64,000 bases of DNA from Nocardioides sp. JQ2195 (lineage in GTDB: Bacteria; Actinomycetota; Actinomycetes; Propionibacteriales; Nocardioidaceae). The stretch is taken from positions 3,782,001 to 3,846,000 of the forward strand of contig NZ_CP050902.1 in assembly GCF_012272695.1 (NCBI RefSeq). Direction: 5' to 3'. The notes beneath the pieces were generated by a model. It worked only from the letters and a program-made list of their open reading frames with translations, did not search any database and had not been told where the DNA came from. Of the stretch, positions 1 to 10,404 are shown piece by piece (positions within the stretch are counted from its first letter, which is position 1; every line of letters begins with the position of its first letter). Position numbers and translations under genes: made by a program.

Positions 1-1
1 G

Positions 2-2146
2 CTCTATGCCGAGAACCGGGTCAACGTCTCGCTCAAGCAGGTCTCCAAGCGGATGCGCCAGGCGATCGTGTCCATCGAGGACTACCGCTTCTACCAGCAC
101 GGCGCGATGGACGTGAAGGGAACGCTGCGCGCCTTCATCACCAACCAGGCTTCGGGCGAGACCAGGCAGGGTGGCTCGTCCATCACACAGCAGATGGTCA
201 AGCTCACCCTCGTCAGCCAGGCCAAGGACGACGAGGAACGCAAGGCGGCCGTCGACGACACCTTCGCCCGGAAGCTGCGGGAGCTGCGCTACGCCATCGC
301 CTTCGAGAAGAACTACTCCAAGGACTGGATCCTGGAGCGCTACCTCAACATCGCCTACTTCGGGGACGGGGTCTACGGCATCCAGGCCGCGGCCAAGCAC
401 TACTTCAGCAAGGACGCCAACGCACTCAACCTGCGCGAGTCGGCCACGCTGGCCGGCCTCGTGAAGAACCCCAACGGCTACAGCCCGGTCGACCACCCCG
501 ACAAGGCGCTGGCCCGCCGCAACGTGGTGCTCGACCGGATGGCGCAGCTCAACGTGATTCCCCAGAAGCGCGCAGAGAAGGTCAGCAAGCAGGCGTTGAA
601 GCTGAAGGTCACCCGCAACAACAACGGCTGCATGCTCGCGCGCGCACCGTTCTTCTGCGACTACGTGGTCAGCTACCTCCGACGCGACCCGAGTCTCGGC
701 AAGACGAGCAAGCAGCGGATGAACCTGTTGAAGTCCGGTGGCCTGACCATCCGGACCACGATCGACCTCCGCTTCCAGGACGCTGCCGACAGGTCGGTGG
801 CCGCACACGTCCGACAGAACGAGTCCGCCATCGGCGCCCTGGCGATGATCGAGCCGGGGACCGGTGCGGTCAAGGCACTGGCGCAGTCACGACCCATGGG
901 GCTGGACGCCAAGCTCAACGAGACCACGATCAACTACACCACCCCCAAGGAGGCCGGCGGCGCCCGCGGCTTCCAGGCCGGATCCACGTTCAAGGCATTC
1001 GTCCTCGCCCAGGCGATCAAGCAGGGCGTCTCGCTGAACACCTCCATCAACTCTCCCCCGGAGAGGACCTTCCAGGAGGCTGACTACAAGGACTGTGACG
1101 GCCAGCCCTACGGCTACGGATCGTTCTCGATCCCGAACTCCACGACCTCGGGGAACAAGACCCTCTACACCGGCACCCGGGAGTCGGTGAACACCTTCTT
1201 CATGGCCCTCGAGCAGATCACCGGCCTGTGCGCTCCGTACCGGCTCGCCAAGGAGATGGGCGTCAACCTGACCGTCCCCACCGGCCCGGGCGCCGAGAGG
1301 GTGCCGACGTTCACGCTGGGCGTCGCCGATGCGACGCCGCTCGAGATGGCCGAGGCCTATGCGACGTTCGCGGCCCGCGGCCTGCACTGCGCCGCACGTC
1401 CGATCAGCAAGATCGAGGACGCCAACGGCACCCTCGTCAAGAAGTACCCCAGCAAGTGCACGCAGGTGCTGCCCAGCGCCGTTGCCGACGCCGTCAACGA
1501 CATCCTTCGCGGCGTCCAGGAAGGCACCGGCTTCGGTGCCGCCAACGGCCTGGCCCTCAACCAGGAGTCGGCCGGCAAGACCGGCACGACCAACAGCGCC
1601 GACTCGGTGTGGTTCGTCGGCTACACCCCCAACCTCGCCGGCGCCTCGATGATTGCCGGCGTCGACGACGTCGGCGGACCCGACTCACTCATCGGCAAGA
1701 CCATCGGCGGGCAGACGCTCTACTCCGCCTCCGGTTCCGGCACGGCCGGCCCGATGTGGGGCGACGCGATGCACGACATCGAGCAGTGGCTCGACGACGA
1801 GACCTTCGTGGCGCCGAACACCAGTGAGATCGAGGGAGTCTCGGTCAGCATCCCGTCGCTGGGAGGCATGTCGACCGACGCCGCCCGCGCCAGGCTGGAG
1901 GAGCTCGGGTTCTCGGTCATCATCGGCGGCATGGTCGACTCGAGCTATGCGCAGGGCACCGTGGCCTACACCTCGCCCGGTGCAGGCAACTCCGCCTCGT
2001 CCGGCAGCGCGGTCACGATCTACCCGTCTGACGGGACGCCGTACGTCCCGCCGCCGAGCAAGCCCAAGAAGAAGGGTGGGAACGACGGCGGAAACGGCGG
2101 CAACGGGGGCGACGACAGGCCCGGTCGTGGCCGAGGTCGCGGCTGA
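2..2146 (+). CDS. Class A penicillin-binding protein with PASTA domain (5' end outside window)
   Basis: Bifunctional peptidoglycan synthase: it polymerises lipid II and cross-links the stem peptides on the outer face of the membrane. The frame is open back to base 2 without a start, so the membrane anchor and the beginning of the GT51 domain lie outside the window. GT51 motifs are EDYRFYQHG (from about base 77), GGSSITQQ (about 170) and RKLRELRYAI. The transpeptidase domain shows STFK (nucleophile Ser near 983), SVN (about 1184) and KTGTT (about 1577). One PASTA domain (about 1840-2040) and a Gly/Asn-rich basic tail close the protein, as in actinobacterial PonA-type enzymes. The family is secure; which paralogue it is cannot be decided. 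Confidence 0.95.
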   Translation, partial: LYAENRVNVSLKQVSKRMRQAIVSIEDYRFYQHGAMDVKGTLRAFITNQASGETRQGGSSITQQMVKLTLVSQAKDDEERKAAVDDTFARKLRELRYAIAFEKNYSKDWILERYLNIAYFGDGVYGIQAAAKHYFSKDANALNLRESATLAGLVKNPNGYSPVDHPDKALARRNVVLDRMAQLNVIPQKRAEKVSKQALKLKVTRNNNGCMLARAPFFCDYVVSYLRRDPSLGKTSKQRMNLLKSGGLTIRTTIDLRFQDAADRSVAAHVRQNESAIGALAMIEPGTGAVKALAQSRPMGLDAKLNETTINYTTPKEAGGARGFQAGSTFKAFVLAQAIKQGVSLNTSINSPPERTFQEADYKDCDGQPYGYGSFSIPNSTTSGNKTLYTGTRESVNTFFMALEQITGLCAPYRLAKEMGVNLTVPTGPGAERVPTFTLGVADATPLEMAEAYATFAARGLHCAARPISKIEDANGTLVKKYPSKCTQVLPSAVADAVNDILRGVQEGTGFGAANGLALNQESAGKTGTTNSADSVWFVGYTPNLAGASMIAGVDDVGGPDSLIGKTIGGQTLYSASGSGTAGPMWGDAMHDIEQWLDDETFVAPNTSEIEGVSVSIPSLGGMSTDAARARLEELGFSVIIGGMVDSSYAQGTVAYTSPGAGNSASSGSAVTIYPSDGTPYVPPPSKPKKKGGNDGGNGGNGGDDRPGRGRGRG

Positions 2147-2162
2147 GCCCGTCCTCGCGGGG

Positions 2163-2624
2163 TCAGGCGCCGAGCTGGCGCCTGACCTCGGCGGCCACCT
2201 GACCGCCGTCAGCCTTGCCCTTGACCTGCGGGGAGACGACCCCCATCACCTTGCCCATCGCGCGCATGCCTTCGCCGGAGGCACCCGTCTGCTCGACTGC
2301 CTGGGTCACGATGGCGGCGATCTCGGCCTCGGTGAGCTGGGCCGGCAGGTAGTCGCCGATCACCGCGAGCTCCGCACGCTCCTTGTCGGCCATGGCGCTG
2401 CGACCGCCCTCGTCGAAGGCCGTGGCCGCCTCCCGGCGCTTCTTGGCCTCCGTGGACAGCACGGTGACGATGTCGTCGTCGGTGAGCTCGATGTGCGACT
2501 TCCCGGCCACCTCCGCGTTGGTGATCGCGGTGAGCAGCATCCTCAAGGTGGAGGAGCGCACCTCGTCCCTTCCCTTGATGGCAGCAGTCAGGTCAGCACG
2601 CATCCGGTCCTTGAGATCGCTCAT
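2163..2624 (-). CDS. GatB/YqeY domain protein
   Basis: A 153-residue YqeY protein, a stand-alone relative of the C-terminal helical domain of the GatB amidotransferase subunit; its cellular role is not established. It starts MSDLKDRMRADL and carries the family pattern VRSSTLRMLLTAI near the N-terminus and GEGMRAMGKVMG near the C-terminus. A second ATG three codons upstream (2633) is equally possible: no strong ribosome binding site separates them. The gene is convergent with the penicillin-binding protein (16-base gap) and divergent from the metallophosphoesterase, whose start is under 30 bases away, so both promoters must overlap. Confidence 0.9.
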   Translation of the reverse strand: MSDLKDRMRADLTAAIKGRDEVRSSTLRMLLTAITNAEVAGKSHIELTDDDIVTVLSTEAKKRREAATAFDEGGRSAMADKERAELAVIGDYLPAQLTEAEIAAIVTQAVEQTGASGEGMRAMGKVMGVVSPQVKGKADGGQVAAEVRRQLGA

Positions 2625-2650
2625 GCACACCATTGTGGCAGCCTTGAGGA

Positions 2651-3562
2651 ATGTCCTTCACCCGGATTCTCCGCCTGGGCGCCCTGGCCGGGGCGGCGAC
2701 CCTGGGGTACGCCGCCACCGAGGCCCGCGCCTACACCGTGCGGCGTGTCGACCTCCCCGTGCTCCCCGCGGGCCACGCACCGCTCCGGGTGCTGCACCTC
2801 AGCGACATCCACATGACTCCGGGTCAGACGAAGAAGCAGGAGTGGGTCCGCGAACTCTCCGGGCTGCAACCGGACCTGGTGATCAACACCGGCGACAACT
2901 TGGCGCACAAGCGGGCGGTCCCGGTCGTGCTCGACGCACTGGGGCCCCTGCTCGAGATTCCTGGGGCCTTCGTGTTCGGCTCCAACGACTACTTCGCCCC
3001 GACGCCGCGCAACCCCCTGCGCTACCTGATGCCCGACAATGGGGTCCGGGCCACGAACAGCCCGACCCTGCCGTGGCGGACGCTTCGCGACGAGTTCCGC
3101 TCCGCTGGTTGGGCCGACCTGACCAACACCGGGGCGGCGTTCGGCGTCGGTGGCACCAGCTTCGGCTTCGTCGGCGTCGACGACCCGCACCTGTCCTACG
3201 ACGACCTGCCTGCCGTGGCCGGCCCGGCCCGCGACGACGTCGACGTACGCCTGGCTGTCGCGCACGCGCCGTACCTGCGTGTCCTCGACCAGTTCGCGGC
3301 TGACGGGTACGACGCGATCATCGCTGGCCACACGCACGGTGGCCAGGTGTGCCTCCCGTTCATCGGAGCGTTGACCACCAACTGCGACCTCGACACCGCG
3401 CGGGCCAAGGGCTTGCACCGTCATCCGGCCGACTCCGCTCCGGGCGACCAGGGGTCGACGTGGATGCATGTCTCGGCCGGGCTGGGCACCAACCCCTACA
3501 CCCGGATCCGGCTCGCCTGCCGACCCGAGGCCACGCTGCTCACACTCACCCCACGCGGCTGA
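2651..3562 (+). CDS. Metallophosphoesterase (calcineurin-like, YkuE type)
   Basis: A 303-residue binuclear metal phosphoesterase. The metal-ligand motifs are in order: D52-x-H54 (SDIHMTP), GDN at 81-83, SND at 111-113 (the GNHD motif of the family with Gly and His changed), AHAP with H205, and GHTHGG with H227 and H229. The N-terminal 25 residues are a hydrophobic uncleaved-anchor-like segment, so the enzyme probably sits at the membrane. In actinobacteria such a gene often neighbours a class A penicillin-binding protein, as here. The substrate is unknown. The start ATG follows TTGAGGA closely. The Asn-for-His change in the third motif deserves attention, but similar variants occur in this family. 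Confidence 0.88.
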   Translation: MSFTRILRLGALAGAATLGYAATEARAYTVRRVDLPVLPAGHAPLRVLHLSDIHMTPGQTKKQEWVRELSGLQPDLVINTGDNLAHKRAVPVVLDALGPLLEIPGAFVFGSNDYFAPTPRNPLRYLMPDNGVRATNSPTLPWRTLRDEFRSAGWADLTNTGAAFGVGGTSFGFVGVDDPHLSYDDLPAVAGPARDDVDVRLAVAHAPYLRVLDQFAADGYDAIIAGHTHGGQVCLPFIGALTTNCDLDTARAKGLHRHPADSAPGDQGSTWMHVSAGLGTNPYTRIRLACRPEATLLTLTPRG

Positions 3563-3712
3563 GTCCGTCGCCTTCCGCTCCCTCCGCTGCCTGCTCGGCC
3601 CGGCCGGGCTGCCTGTCCGACGGTCTCCGGGGCTGAGACAGGCCGGAGGCGATTTCAGGGGGTCGGTTCCCCTCAGGTATGCTCGCCTGCGTTCACGGGA
3701 ACGTTCCGTGAT

Positions 3713-3786
<74 letters not shown>

Positions 3787-3811
3787 CCCGGTGGTCTCGC
3801 AAGAGATCGAG

Positions 3812-3845
3812 AGCTCCCGGATCCACCCAGGTGGGTCCGGGAGCT
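3812..3845 (+). terminator. Hairpin downstream of tRNA-Pro
   Basis: A 15-bp stem begins AGCTCCCGGATCCAC (3812-3826), has the loop CCAG and closes with GTGGGTCCGGGAGCT, with one G-T pair. GTCATTT follows. It lies 26 bases after the tRNA and is probably its intrinsic terminator, although the U-tract is weak. Confidence 0.75.
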
Positions 3846-4051
3846 GTCATTTCGGCATCAGCGCTCCGTCCCAGCATGCGCACGTCATGGCCGGGCATCG
3901 TCGCCGGGCATCGTGGGATGGGCATCGTGGGCTCGGTGCCGGCGGCTCACGACACCGGATCGGCGATGCGGGTGGGCACGGCCAGGTCGTCCGCCCGATC
4001 AGCCCCCGGATGCCCGCGGCGCCGAGGCGTCTTTCTGGCAGACTGCCGCAC

Positions 4052-5143
4052 ATGGCAGACAAGGACCCGGGGGACGGCGACGGCCCCTCACTCGAGATGC
4101 CCTCGCTCGGAAGTCTCTTCAAGCGCAAGAAGAAGTCCGTCGAGCAGGACGACGCACCCACTGTTTCGCGCGAAGAGCTCGATGCGGTTGTCCGCGGACG
4201 GAAGCCCGCGGCAGACCAGGCCGAAGCCGCCTCGCCCGCCGTGGAGCCCACGACGCACGAGCCGGAGGCGGAGGACGAGCAGCCCGCGACCGTTCCGCCG
4301 GTCGAGGACGAGCAGACGACGGTGGTCCCCACGGTCGAGGACGAGGACGAGGACGCGCCCACGGCGGTGGTGCCGACCGTGGACGGCGACTCCGACACGG
4401 AGCACACCACCGTCCTTCCGGAGACCCGGGACGATGCCGGCGACGAGCTCGCCCCGGCCCAGCCGGCCGACACCGACGACGACCAGCCACTGTTCGCCGA
4501 CGAGGTCCGGGAGCGCGCCCCGCAGGACCAGTCCAGCACCGTGTCCAAGGCTGCCACCGTGCCCGAGGCTGCCACCGTGTCCGAGGCTGCCCACGATCGC
4601 GACGCCGCAAGCGGCGCCGGGGCAGTGGCTCACGTCCATGACGAGACCGACGAAGCCACGGGCGATGACGCGGACGACGAGGAGGAACGCCCCCCGCGTG
4701 CCCGCCGCGAGCTCGCGCTCCCCGCGCTTCCCGGCCGCGTCGCAGCGGCCATCACCGGGCTGGTCGTCGGAGCGTTGGCCGTGGCGATGACCTACCTCGC
4801 CGTGCAGGGCTGCGAGAAGGTCAAGGGCACCAGCAGCTGCGGCACCCCCGGCTTCTTCCTCCTGCTCGCGATCATGATCCTCCTGGTGGTGCTGGGCAGC
4901 TCGTTGCTCAAGGCCTGGCAGATCAGCGACCCGGGCAGCACCAGCTTCATGGCGGTCGGGCTGGTGGCCGTGGTTGCGCTGCTCTTCCTGATCCAGGTGA
5001 TCTTCTCCCCATGGATGGTCCTGGTGATCCCGCTCGTCGGCGGGGCTGCCTTCGTGGTCTCCCACTGGCTCACGTCGCTCTTCGTCGACGAGGACTCTCC
5101 CTTGGAGGAAGCGACCCCGGACGCCGCGACCGTCGACGACTGA
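4052..5143 (+). CDS. Membrane protein with long acidic disordered N-terminus
   Basis: A 363-residue protein of unknown function. The first 230 or so residues are low-complexity and acidic, rich in Glu, Asp, Thr, Val and Pro, with repeated VEDEQTTVVPTVEDE-like blocks. About four hydrophobic helices follow (AITGLVVGALAVAMTYLAV, FFLLLAIMILLVVLG, FMAVGLVAVVALLFLI, WMVLVIPLVGGAAFVV), and the tail is again acidic. I start it at the ATG at 4052 (MADKDPGDG), because the longer open frame runs back through tRNA-Pro. The short repeats around 4545-4590 (KAATVPEAATVSEAA) are in-frame duplications. The charged tail is probably cytoplasmic. It resembles conserved actinobacterial DUF-type membrane proteins but I cannot name a family. 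Confidence 0.8.
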   Translation: MADKDPGDGDGPSLEMPSLGSLFKRKKKSVEQDDAPTVSREELDAVVRGRKPAADQAEAASPAVEPTTHEPEAEDEQPATVPPVEDEQTTVVPTVEDEDEDAPTAVVPTVDGDSDTEHTTVLPETRDDAGDELAPAQPADTDDDQPLFADEVRERAPQDQSSTVSKAATVPEAATVSEAAHDRDAASGAGAVAHVHDETDEATGDDADDEEERPPRARRELALPALPGRVAAAITGLVVGALAVAMTYLAVQGCEKVKGTSSCGTPGFFLLLAIMILLVVLGSSLLKAWQISDPGSTSFMAVGLVAVVALLFLIQVIFSPWMVLVIPLVGGAAFVVSHWLTSLFVDEDSPLEEATPDAATVDD

Positions 5144-5197
5144 GTCCGTCCAGCGCACGACGAAGGCCCGGCCTCCCGCAGACCTGCTCGGCGGATA

Positions 5198-5512
5198 GTG
5201 TTGAAACAGGCGCAAAAGGTCCCGGCCCCTTCGGTGCGCTTGACCTCTCAGGTCGGGTGCCCGGAGGGGCCGGTTGCGTTGCTGGAGGTGGCGAATAGTG
5301 CCCGCTGCTGTCTGCCCCACTGTGGGCCACCACCTGCACTCGGTGCGACGACGTCCGACACGGCCTACGACGAGCTCGCCGAGTGGCGGGAGTGGGCTGT
5401 CGCCGCGCTCGAGCAGCAGGCGCGGAGGGCGCGGCCGCGCATCATCCGGGCACCTCGCCTGGCGAAGCCCGACGGACGAACGAACCCGAACCCGTCCCTC
5501 ACCGACCCATGA
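5198..5512 (+). CDS. Possible small protein, function unknown
   Basis: An open frame of up to 104 codons in an otherwise empty 400-base interval. The 3' part (5345-5512) has strongly GC-biased third positions and encodes protein-like sequence (YDELAEWREWAVAALEQQ followed by a basic RARPRIIRAPRLAKP tail). The 5' part is weaker and overlaps inverted repeats that look like RNA structure. Possible starts are GTG 5198 and GTG 5288; neither has a clear ribosome binding site. No family recognised. It may be a real short gene with a structured leader, or chance. Confidence 0.35.
   Translation: MLKQAQKVPAPSVRLTSQVGCPEGPVALLEVANSARCCLPHCGPPPALGATTSDTAYDELAEWREWAVAALEQQARRARPRIIRAPRLAKPDGRTNPNPSLTDP
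5221..5273 (+). other. Nested inverted repeats, possible structured RNA
   Basis: CCGGCCCCT near 5222 can pair with AGGGGCCGG about 40 bases downstream (nine perfect pairs), enclosing a second hairpin GACCT-CTC-AGGTC. Further downstream CCCA-CTG-TGGG forms another small hairpin. Two near-identical words, GGCGGATAGTG (ending 5200) and GGCGAATAGTG (ending 5300), lie exactly 100 bases apart. It does not match any riboswitch consensus I know. It could be an RNA leader for the small frame at 5198-5512. Confidence 0.35.
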
Positions 5513-5544
5513 GCACGACAGCAGGCGGGAGCCGCCGGAACGTG

Positions 5545-5961
5545 TCAGGCAGAAGTGGGGTTCGCGCGCCAAGCCAACAGCTGCCGCACGGCGAGCGCCG
5601 AGGTCTGCCACACCAAGTAGCACGGAGTCGCGATAACGAAGCCGAACCATACGTTGAGGAGCCAGGTGCCACCGTCGGTGCCGGCGCCGCCCACCCAGGC
5701 CCACAGGGCGACCGCGACCAACCACGGCACAACCCACGCCGCGGCCTCCTGGCGCCTGGTGAGCGCCGGCCTGGCGTAGACCGCAGCGAGACACACGCTG
5801 GCCGCAGCCACGTAGACGGCGCCCAGAACCGCCAGGGGCCAGCTCAAGAGGGCGAGGACGACGAGGAAGCAGGCCCCGGCGACGAGGTTGCTCACGAGGA
5901 CAGGGCCATCGACGCGGCCCGGCGTTTGCTGTGTCGTGCTCGTGGCGTCGGTGAGGCTCAT
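5545..5961 (-). CDS. Four-helix integral membrane protein, unknown
   Basis: A 138-residue protein with four hydrophobic segments: NLVAGACFLVVLALLSW, LAVLGAVYVAAASVCLAA, AAAWVVPWLVAVALWAWV and TWLLNVWFGFVIATPCYLV. The start at 5961 (MSLTDATSTT) was chosen because upstream residues are Arg/Pro-rich and not protein-like; the ATG at 5970 (MTAMSL) is an alternative. No catalytic motif is visible and no family is recognised. It stands alone between a structured intergenic region and the asd terminator. Confidence 0.65.
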   Translation of the reverse strand: MSLTDATSTTQQTPGRVDGPVLVSNLVAGACFLVVLALLSWPLAVLGAVYVAAASVCLAAVYARPALTRRQEAAAWVVPWLVAVALWAWVGGAGTDGGTWLLNVWFGFVIATPCYLVWQTSALAVRQLLAWRANPTSA

Positions 5962-6213
5962 GGCTGTCATTGTGCCTGACGGACGGCCCCGCGCACTCCT
6001 TCTCGTAACACGGCCCGGGAGCAAGAATGCGGAGCAACTGGCATCTGGTATCACACCAAATCGCACAAGGGGCGGCTTCGCGTCGAGTCCTGCTGAGCAC
6101 GGGCGCTCGGCTGTGGGGAACTCGTGATGGCGGCGCTGCCCCCCGGTTTCTGACCCGACAGGGACTCGCCACGGGTAGCCGGCCCCTCTCACCGGCGAGC
6201 GGCAGTCGAACAA

Positions 6214-6256
6214 ACCACCGAAGGCCAGAAGATGTCATCTCCTGGCCTTCGGTGGT
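6214..6256 (-). terminator. Strong 15-bp hairpin downstream of asd
   Basis: ACCACCGAAGGCCAG (6214-6228) is perfectly complementary to 6242-6256. On the minus strand the stem is followed by TTTGTTCG, so it can act as an intrinsic terminator for the lysC-asd transcript, whose last stop is about 130 bases upstream. The rest of the 5962-6387 interval shows no gene. Confidence 0.75.
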
Positions 6257-6387
6257 GGTTGCCTCGCTACTGCTCTGCTGGCCGTGGACCACCCAGCTCG
6301 ACCCGGGACATCAAGCGCCCGCTTTCAACACCATCCGCCGAACGGGCCCACAGGGAGGCCGGGCCTTCGTGGCGAGGAGGAGGCGCC

Positions 6388-8708
<2,321 letters not shown>

Positions 8709-8724
8709 GGATTCTTCCTCACGG

Positions 8725-8753
8725 TGTGACGACTCAGGTTTGTGACGACTCAG
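8725..8753 (-). promoter_or_regulatory. 13-bp direct repeat in the lysC leader
   Basis: TGTGACGACTCAG occurs at 8725-8737 and again at 8741-8753, 16 bp apart start to start, immediately upstream of the lysC ribosome binding site. It could be a tandem regulator site or a recent small duplication. The minus-strand reading is CTGAGTCGTCACA twice. Confidence 0.45.
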
Positions 8754-8790
8754 CGGATCGGCGACGCTGCTCGATCACGCTGGTTGGATT

Positions 8791-9399
8791 CTACCGGGGG
8801 TCGAGTGCGGCATCCTCCAGCATCTCATCGGCGGCAGCGACCTGCTCCTGCTCGATCTCGAAGTCGGTGTCGAGCCGATCGTGGGTGACGATCGACTGCA
8901 ACGCCCGGAGCACCCCGGACGCCTCGCTGCCCCACGTGGAGACGTAGGAGAACTGCCACCACCACAGCGCCTCGTCGACCCGACCGGCCTTGTGGTGACG
9001 CAGGCCGTGCGCGAGCGCGGAGGCCACGCTGGTGAGGTCGTCGGAGAGCATCGACGTCACGATCTCGGGCTCGCCGTAGGTGTCGAACACCTCGGCGTAC
9101 ATGTCGACTCCGTCGAGCATGCGCGCCAACCGCAAGCGCATCCCGTCGAGGTCGGGGTCGGGCCCTGCGTCGGGCTGGAACTCCTCGGCAGGCGTGAAGT
9201 CGGCCTGGACGCCGAGCCGCGCGCCCGCGAGCAGCACCTGGGACACCTCGAGCAGCAACAACGAGATGGCTCGGCTGCCGTCGGCCTCGCGCGTGATCGC
9301 CTGCAGCGCGACCAGGAAGCTCTCCACCTGGTCGGCGACCTGCTGGGCGAACTCCTCGAGCTGCGGATCCGTCTGGGCTGGCACTGTCTGGTCAGTCAT
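8791..9399 (-). CDS. DUF5063 domain protein
   Basis: A 202-residue, mainly helical acidic protein of the DUF5063 family, which in actinobacteria commonly sits directly after recR. Recognisable stretches are [15 protein letters not shown], the Trp-rich [17 protein letters not shown] and the end segment [14 protein letters not shown]. No catalytic motif or membrane segment is seen. It overlaps the end of recR by eight bases, so it belongs to the dnaX-ybaB-recR operon. Its function is unknown. Confidence 0.85.
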   Translation of the reverse strand: MTDQTVPAQTDPQLEEFAQQVADQVESFLVALQAITREADGSRAISLLLLEVSQVLLAGARLGVQADFTPAEEFQPDAGPDPDLDGMRLRLARMLDGVDMYAEVFDTYGEPEIVTSMLSDDLTSVASALAHGLRHHKAGRVDEALWWWQFSYVSTWGSEASGVLRALQSIVTHDRLDTDFEIEQEQVAAADEMLEDAALDPR

Positions 9400-9991
9400 C
9401 GGCTGATCTCCTCCCGGCGAAGGCCCGCCCGAGTGTCACCTCGTCGGCGTATTCGAGATCTCCGCCCACAGGCAGTCCACTAGCCAAACGCGTCACGCGC
9501 AACCCCATGGGCTTGAGATTGCGGGTGAGGAAGGTCGCAGTCGCCTCGCCCTCGAGGTTGGGGTCGGTGGCCAGGATGACCTCCGTGACGGTGCCGTCGG
9601 CCAGTCGCATCATCAGCTCGCGGATCCGCAGCTGCTCCGGACCGATGCCGTCGATGGGCGAGATCGCGCCCCCCAGCACGTGGTAGCGGCCCCGGAACTC
9701 CCGGGTGCGCTCGATGGCCACGACGTCCTTGTACTCCTCGACGACGCACAGCACCGACGGGTCACGCCGCGGGTCACGACAGATGCGGCACTGCTCGTCC
9801 TCGGAGACGTTGAAGCACACCGAGCAGAACTTCACCTTCTCCTTGACCTTGACCAGGACCTCGGCCAGACGGCGTACGTCGGTCGGGTCGGCCTGCAGCA
9901 GGTGGAAGGCAATGCGTTGGGCGCTCTTCGGGCCCACGCCGGGGAGCTGACCGAGCTCGTCGATCAGGTCCTGGACGATTCCTTCGTACAA
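9392..9991 (-). CDS. recR: Recombination mediator RecR
   Basis: RecR helps load RecA at gaps and stalled forks. The 199-residue protein begins at TTG 9991 ([25 protein letters not shown]), one base after the ybaB stop; the ATG-initiated longer frame is only a read-back through ybaB. It contains the helix-hairpin-helix GVGPKSAQR (18-26), a four-Cys zinc finger (CSVCFN...CRIC) and a Toprim domain with [13 protein letters not shown] and [12 protein letters not shown]. The family length is normal. Confidence 0.96.
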   Translation of the reverse strand: MYEGIVQDLIDELGQLPGVGPKSAQRIAFHLLQADPTDVRRLAEVLVKVKEKVKFCSVCFNVSEDEQCRICRDPRRDPSVLCVVEEYKDVVAIERTREFRGRYHVLGGAISPIDGIGPEQLRIRELMMRLADGTVTEVILATDPNLEGEATATFLTRNLKPMGLRVTRLASGLPVGGDLEYADEVTLGRAFAGRRSADD

Positions 9992-9992
9992 G

Positions 9993-10388
9993 TCAGAACC
10001 CCAGGCCGGGCAGGGAGTCCCCGCCGCCACCGGCACCACCCAGGCCGCCGCCACCGGCCAGCGGACCGAGGGTCTCGGCAGCCAGGGCGTCGACCTTGGC
10101 CTTGGCGTCACGCCACGCCGCGACGACGAGGTCGCCGAGATCGGCCAGGTCATCGGCGTCGTCACCGGCGAAGCTGCCCGCCTTGATGTCAACGCCCTGG
10201 AGGTCGCCGGCACCGCTCAGCCTCACGGTCACCACACCACTGCCCGCGCTCCCCTCGACCTCGGCCTCGGCGAGCTTGGCCTGGGCGCTGACCAGCTGCT
10301 CCTGCATCTGCTGGGCCTGTTGCAGGAGGGCGTTCATGTCGAAGCCGCCCTGGCCGAACTGCTCCGCTCCGAACGGGTTCTCAGTCAT
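9993..10388 (-). CDS. YbaB/EbfC nucleoid-associated protein
   Basis: A small DNA-binding, nucleoid-associated protein encoded between dnaX and recR in most bacteria. Started at ATG 10388 ([12 protein letters not shown]), with GAGAGG upstream, it is 131 residues long. The core shows [17 protein letters not shown], then [16 protein letters not shown]. The glycine-rich C-terminus ([16 protein letters not shown]) is an actinobacterial feature. It lies 16 bases after dnaX and one base before recR, so all three are cotranscribed. Confidence 0.94.
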   Translation of the reverse strand: MTENPFGAEQFGQGGFDMNALLQQAQQMQEQLVSAQAKLAEAEVEGSAGSGVVTVRLSGAGDLQGVDIKAGSFAGDDADDLADLGDLVVAAWRDAKAKVDALAAETLGPLAGGGGLGGAGGGGDSLPGLGF

Positions 10389-10404
10389 CGTGGTGCCTCT
10401 CGCG

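Noticed and set aside
5198..5260. Words resembling parts of a glycine riboswitch (CTCTCAGG, GCAAAAGG, CCGAAGG)
   Set aside because: The elements are in the wrong order and partly on opposite strands, so no riboswitch fold can be formed.
4088..6292. A 734-codon minus-strand frame
   Set aside because: It overlaps the acidic membrane protein gene and has Arg/Gly-rich composition typical of shadow frames. No motif is present.
9392..10213. Longer RecR start at 10213
   Set aside because: It would overlap ybaB almost fully; the family begins at [10 protein letters not shown] (TTG 9991), one base after the ybaB stop.
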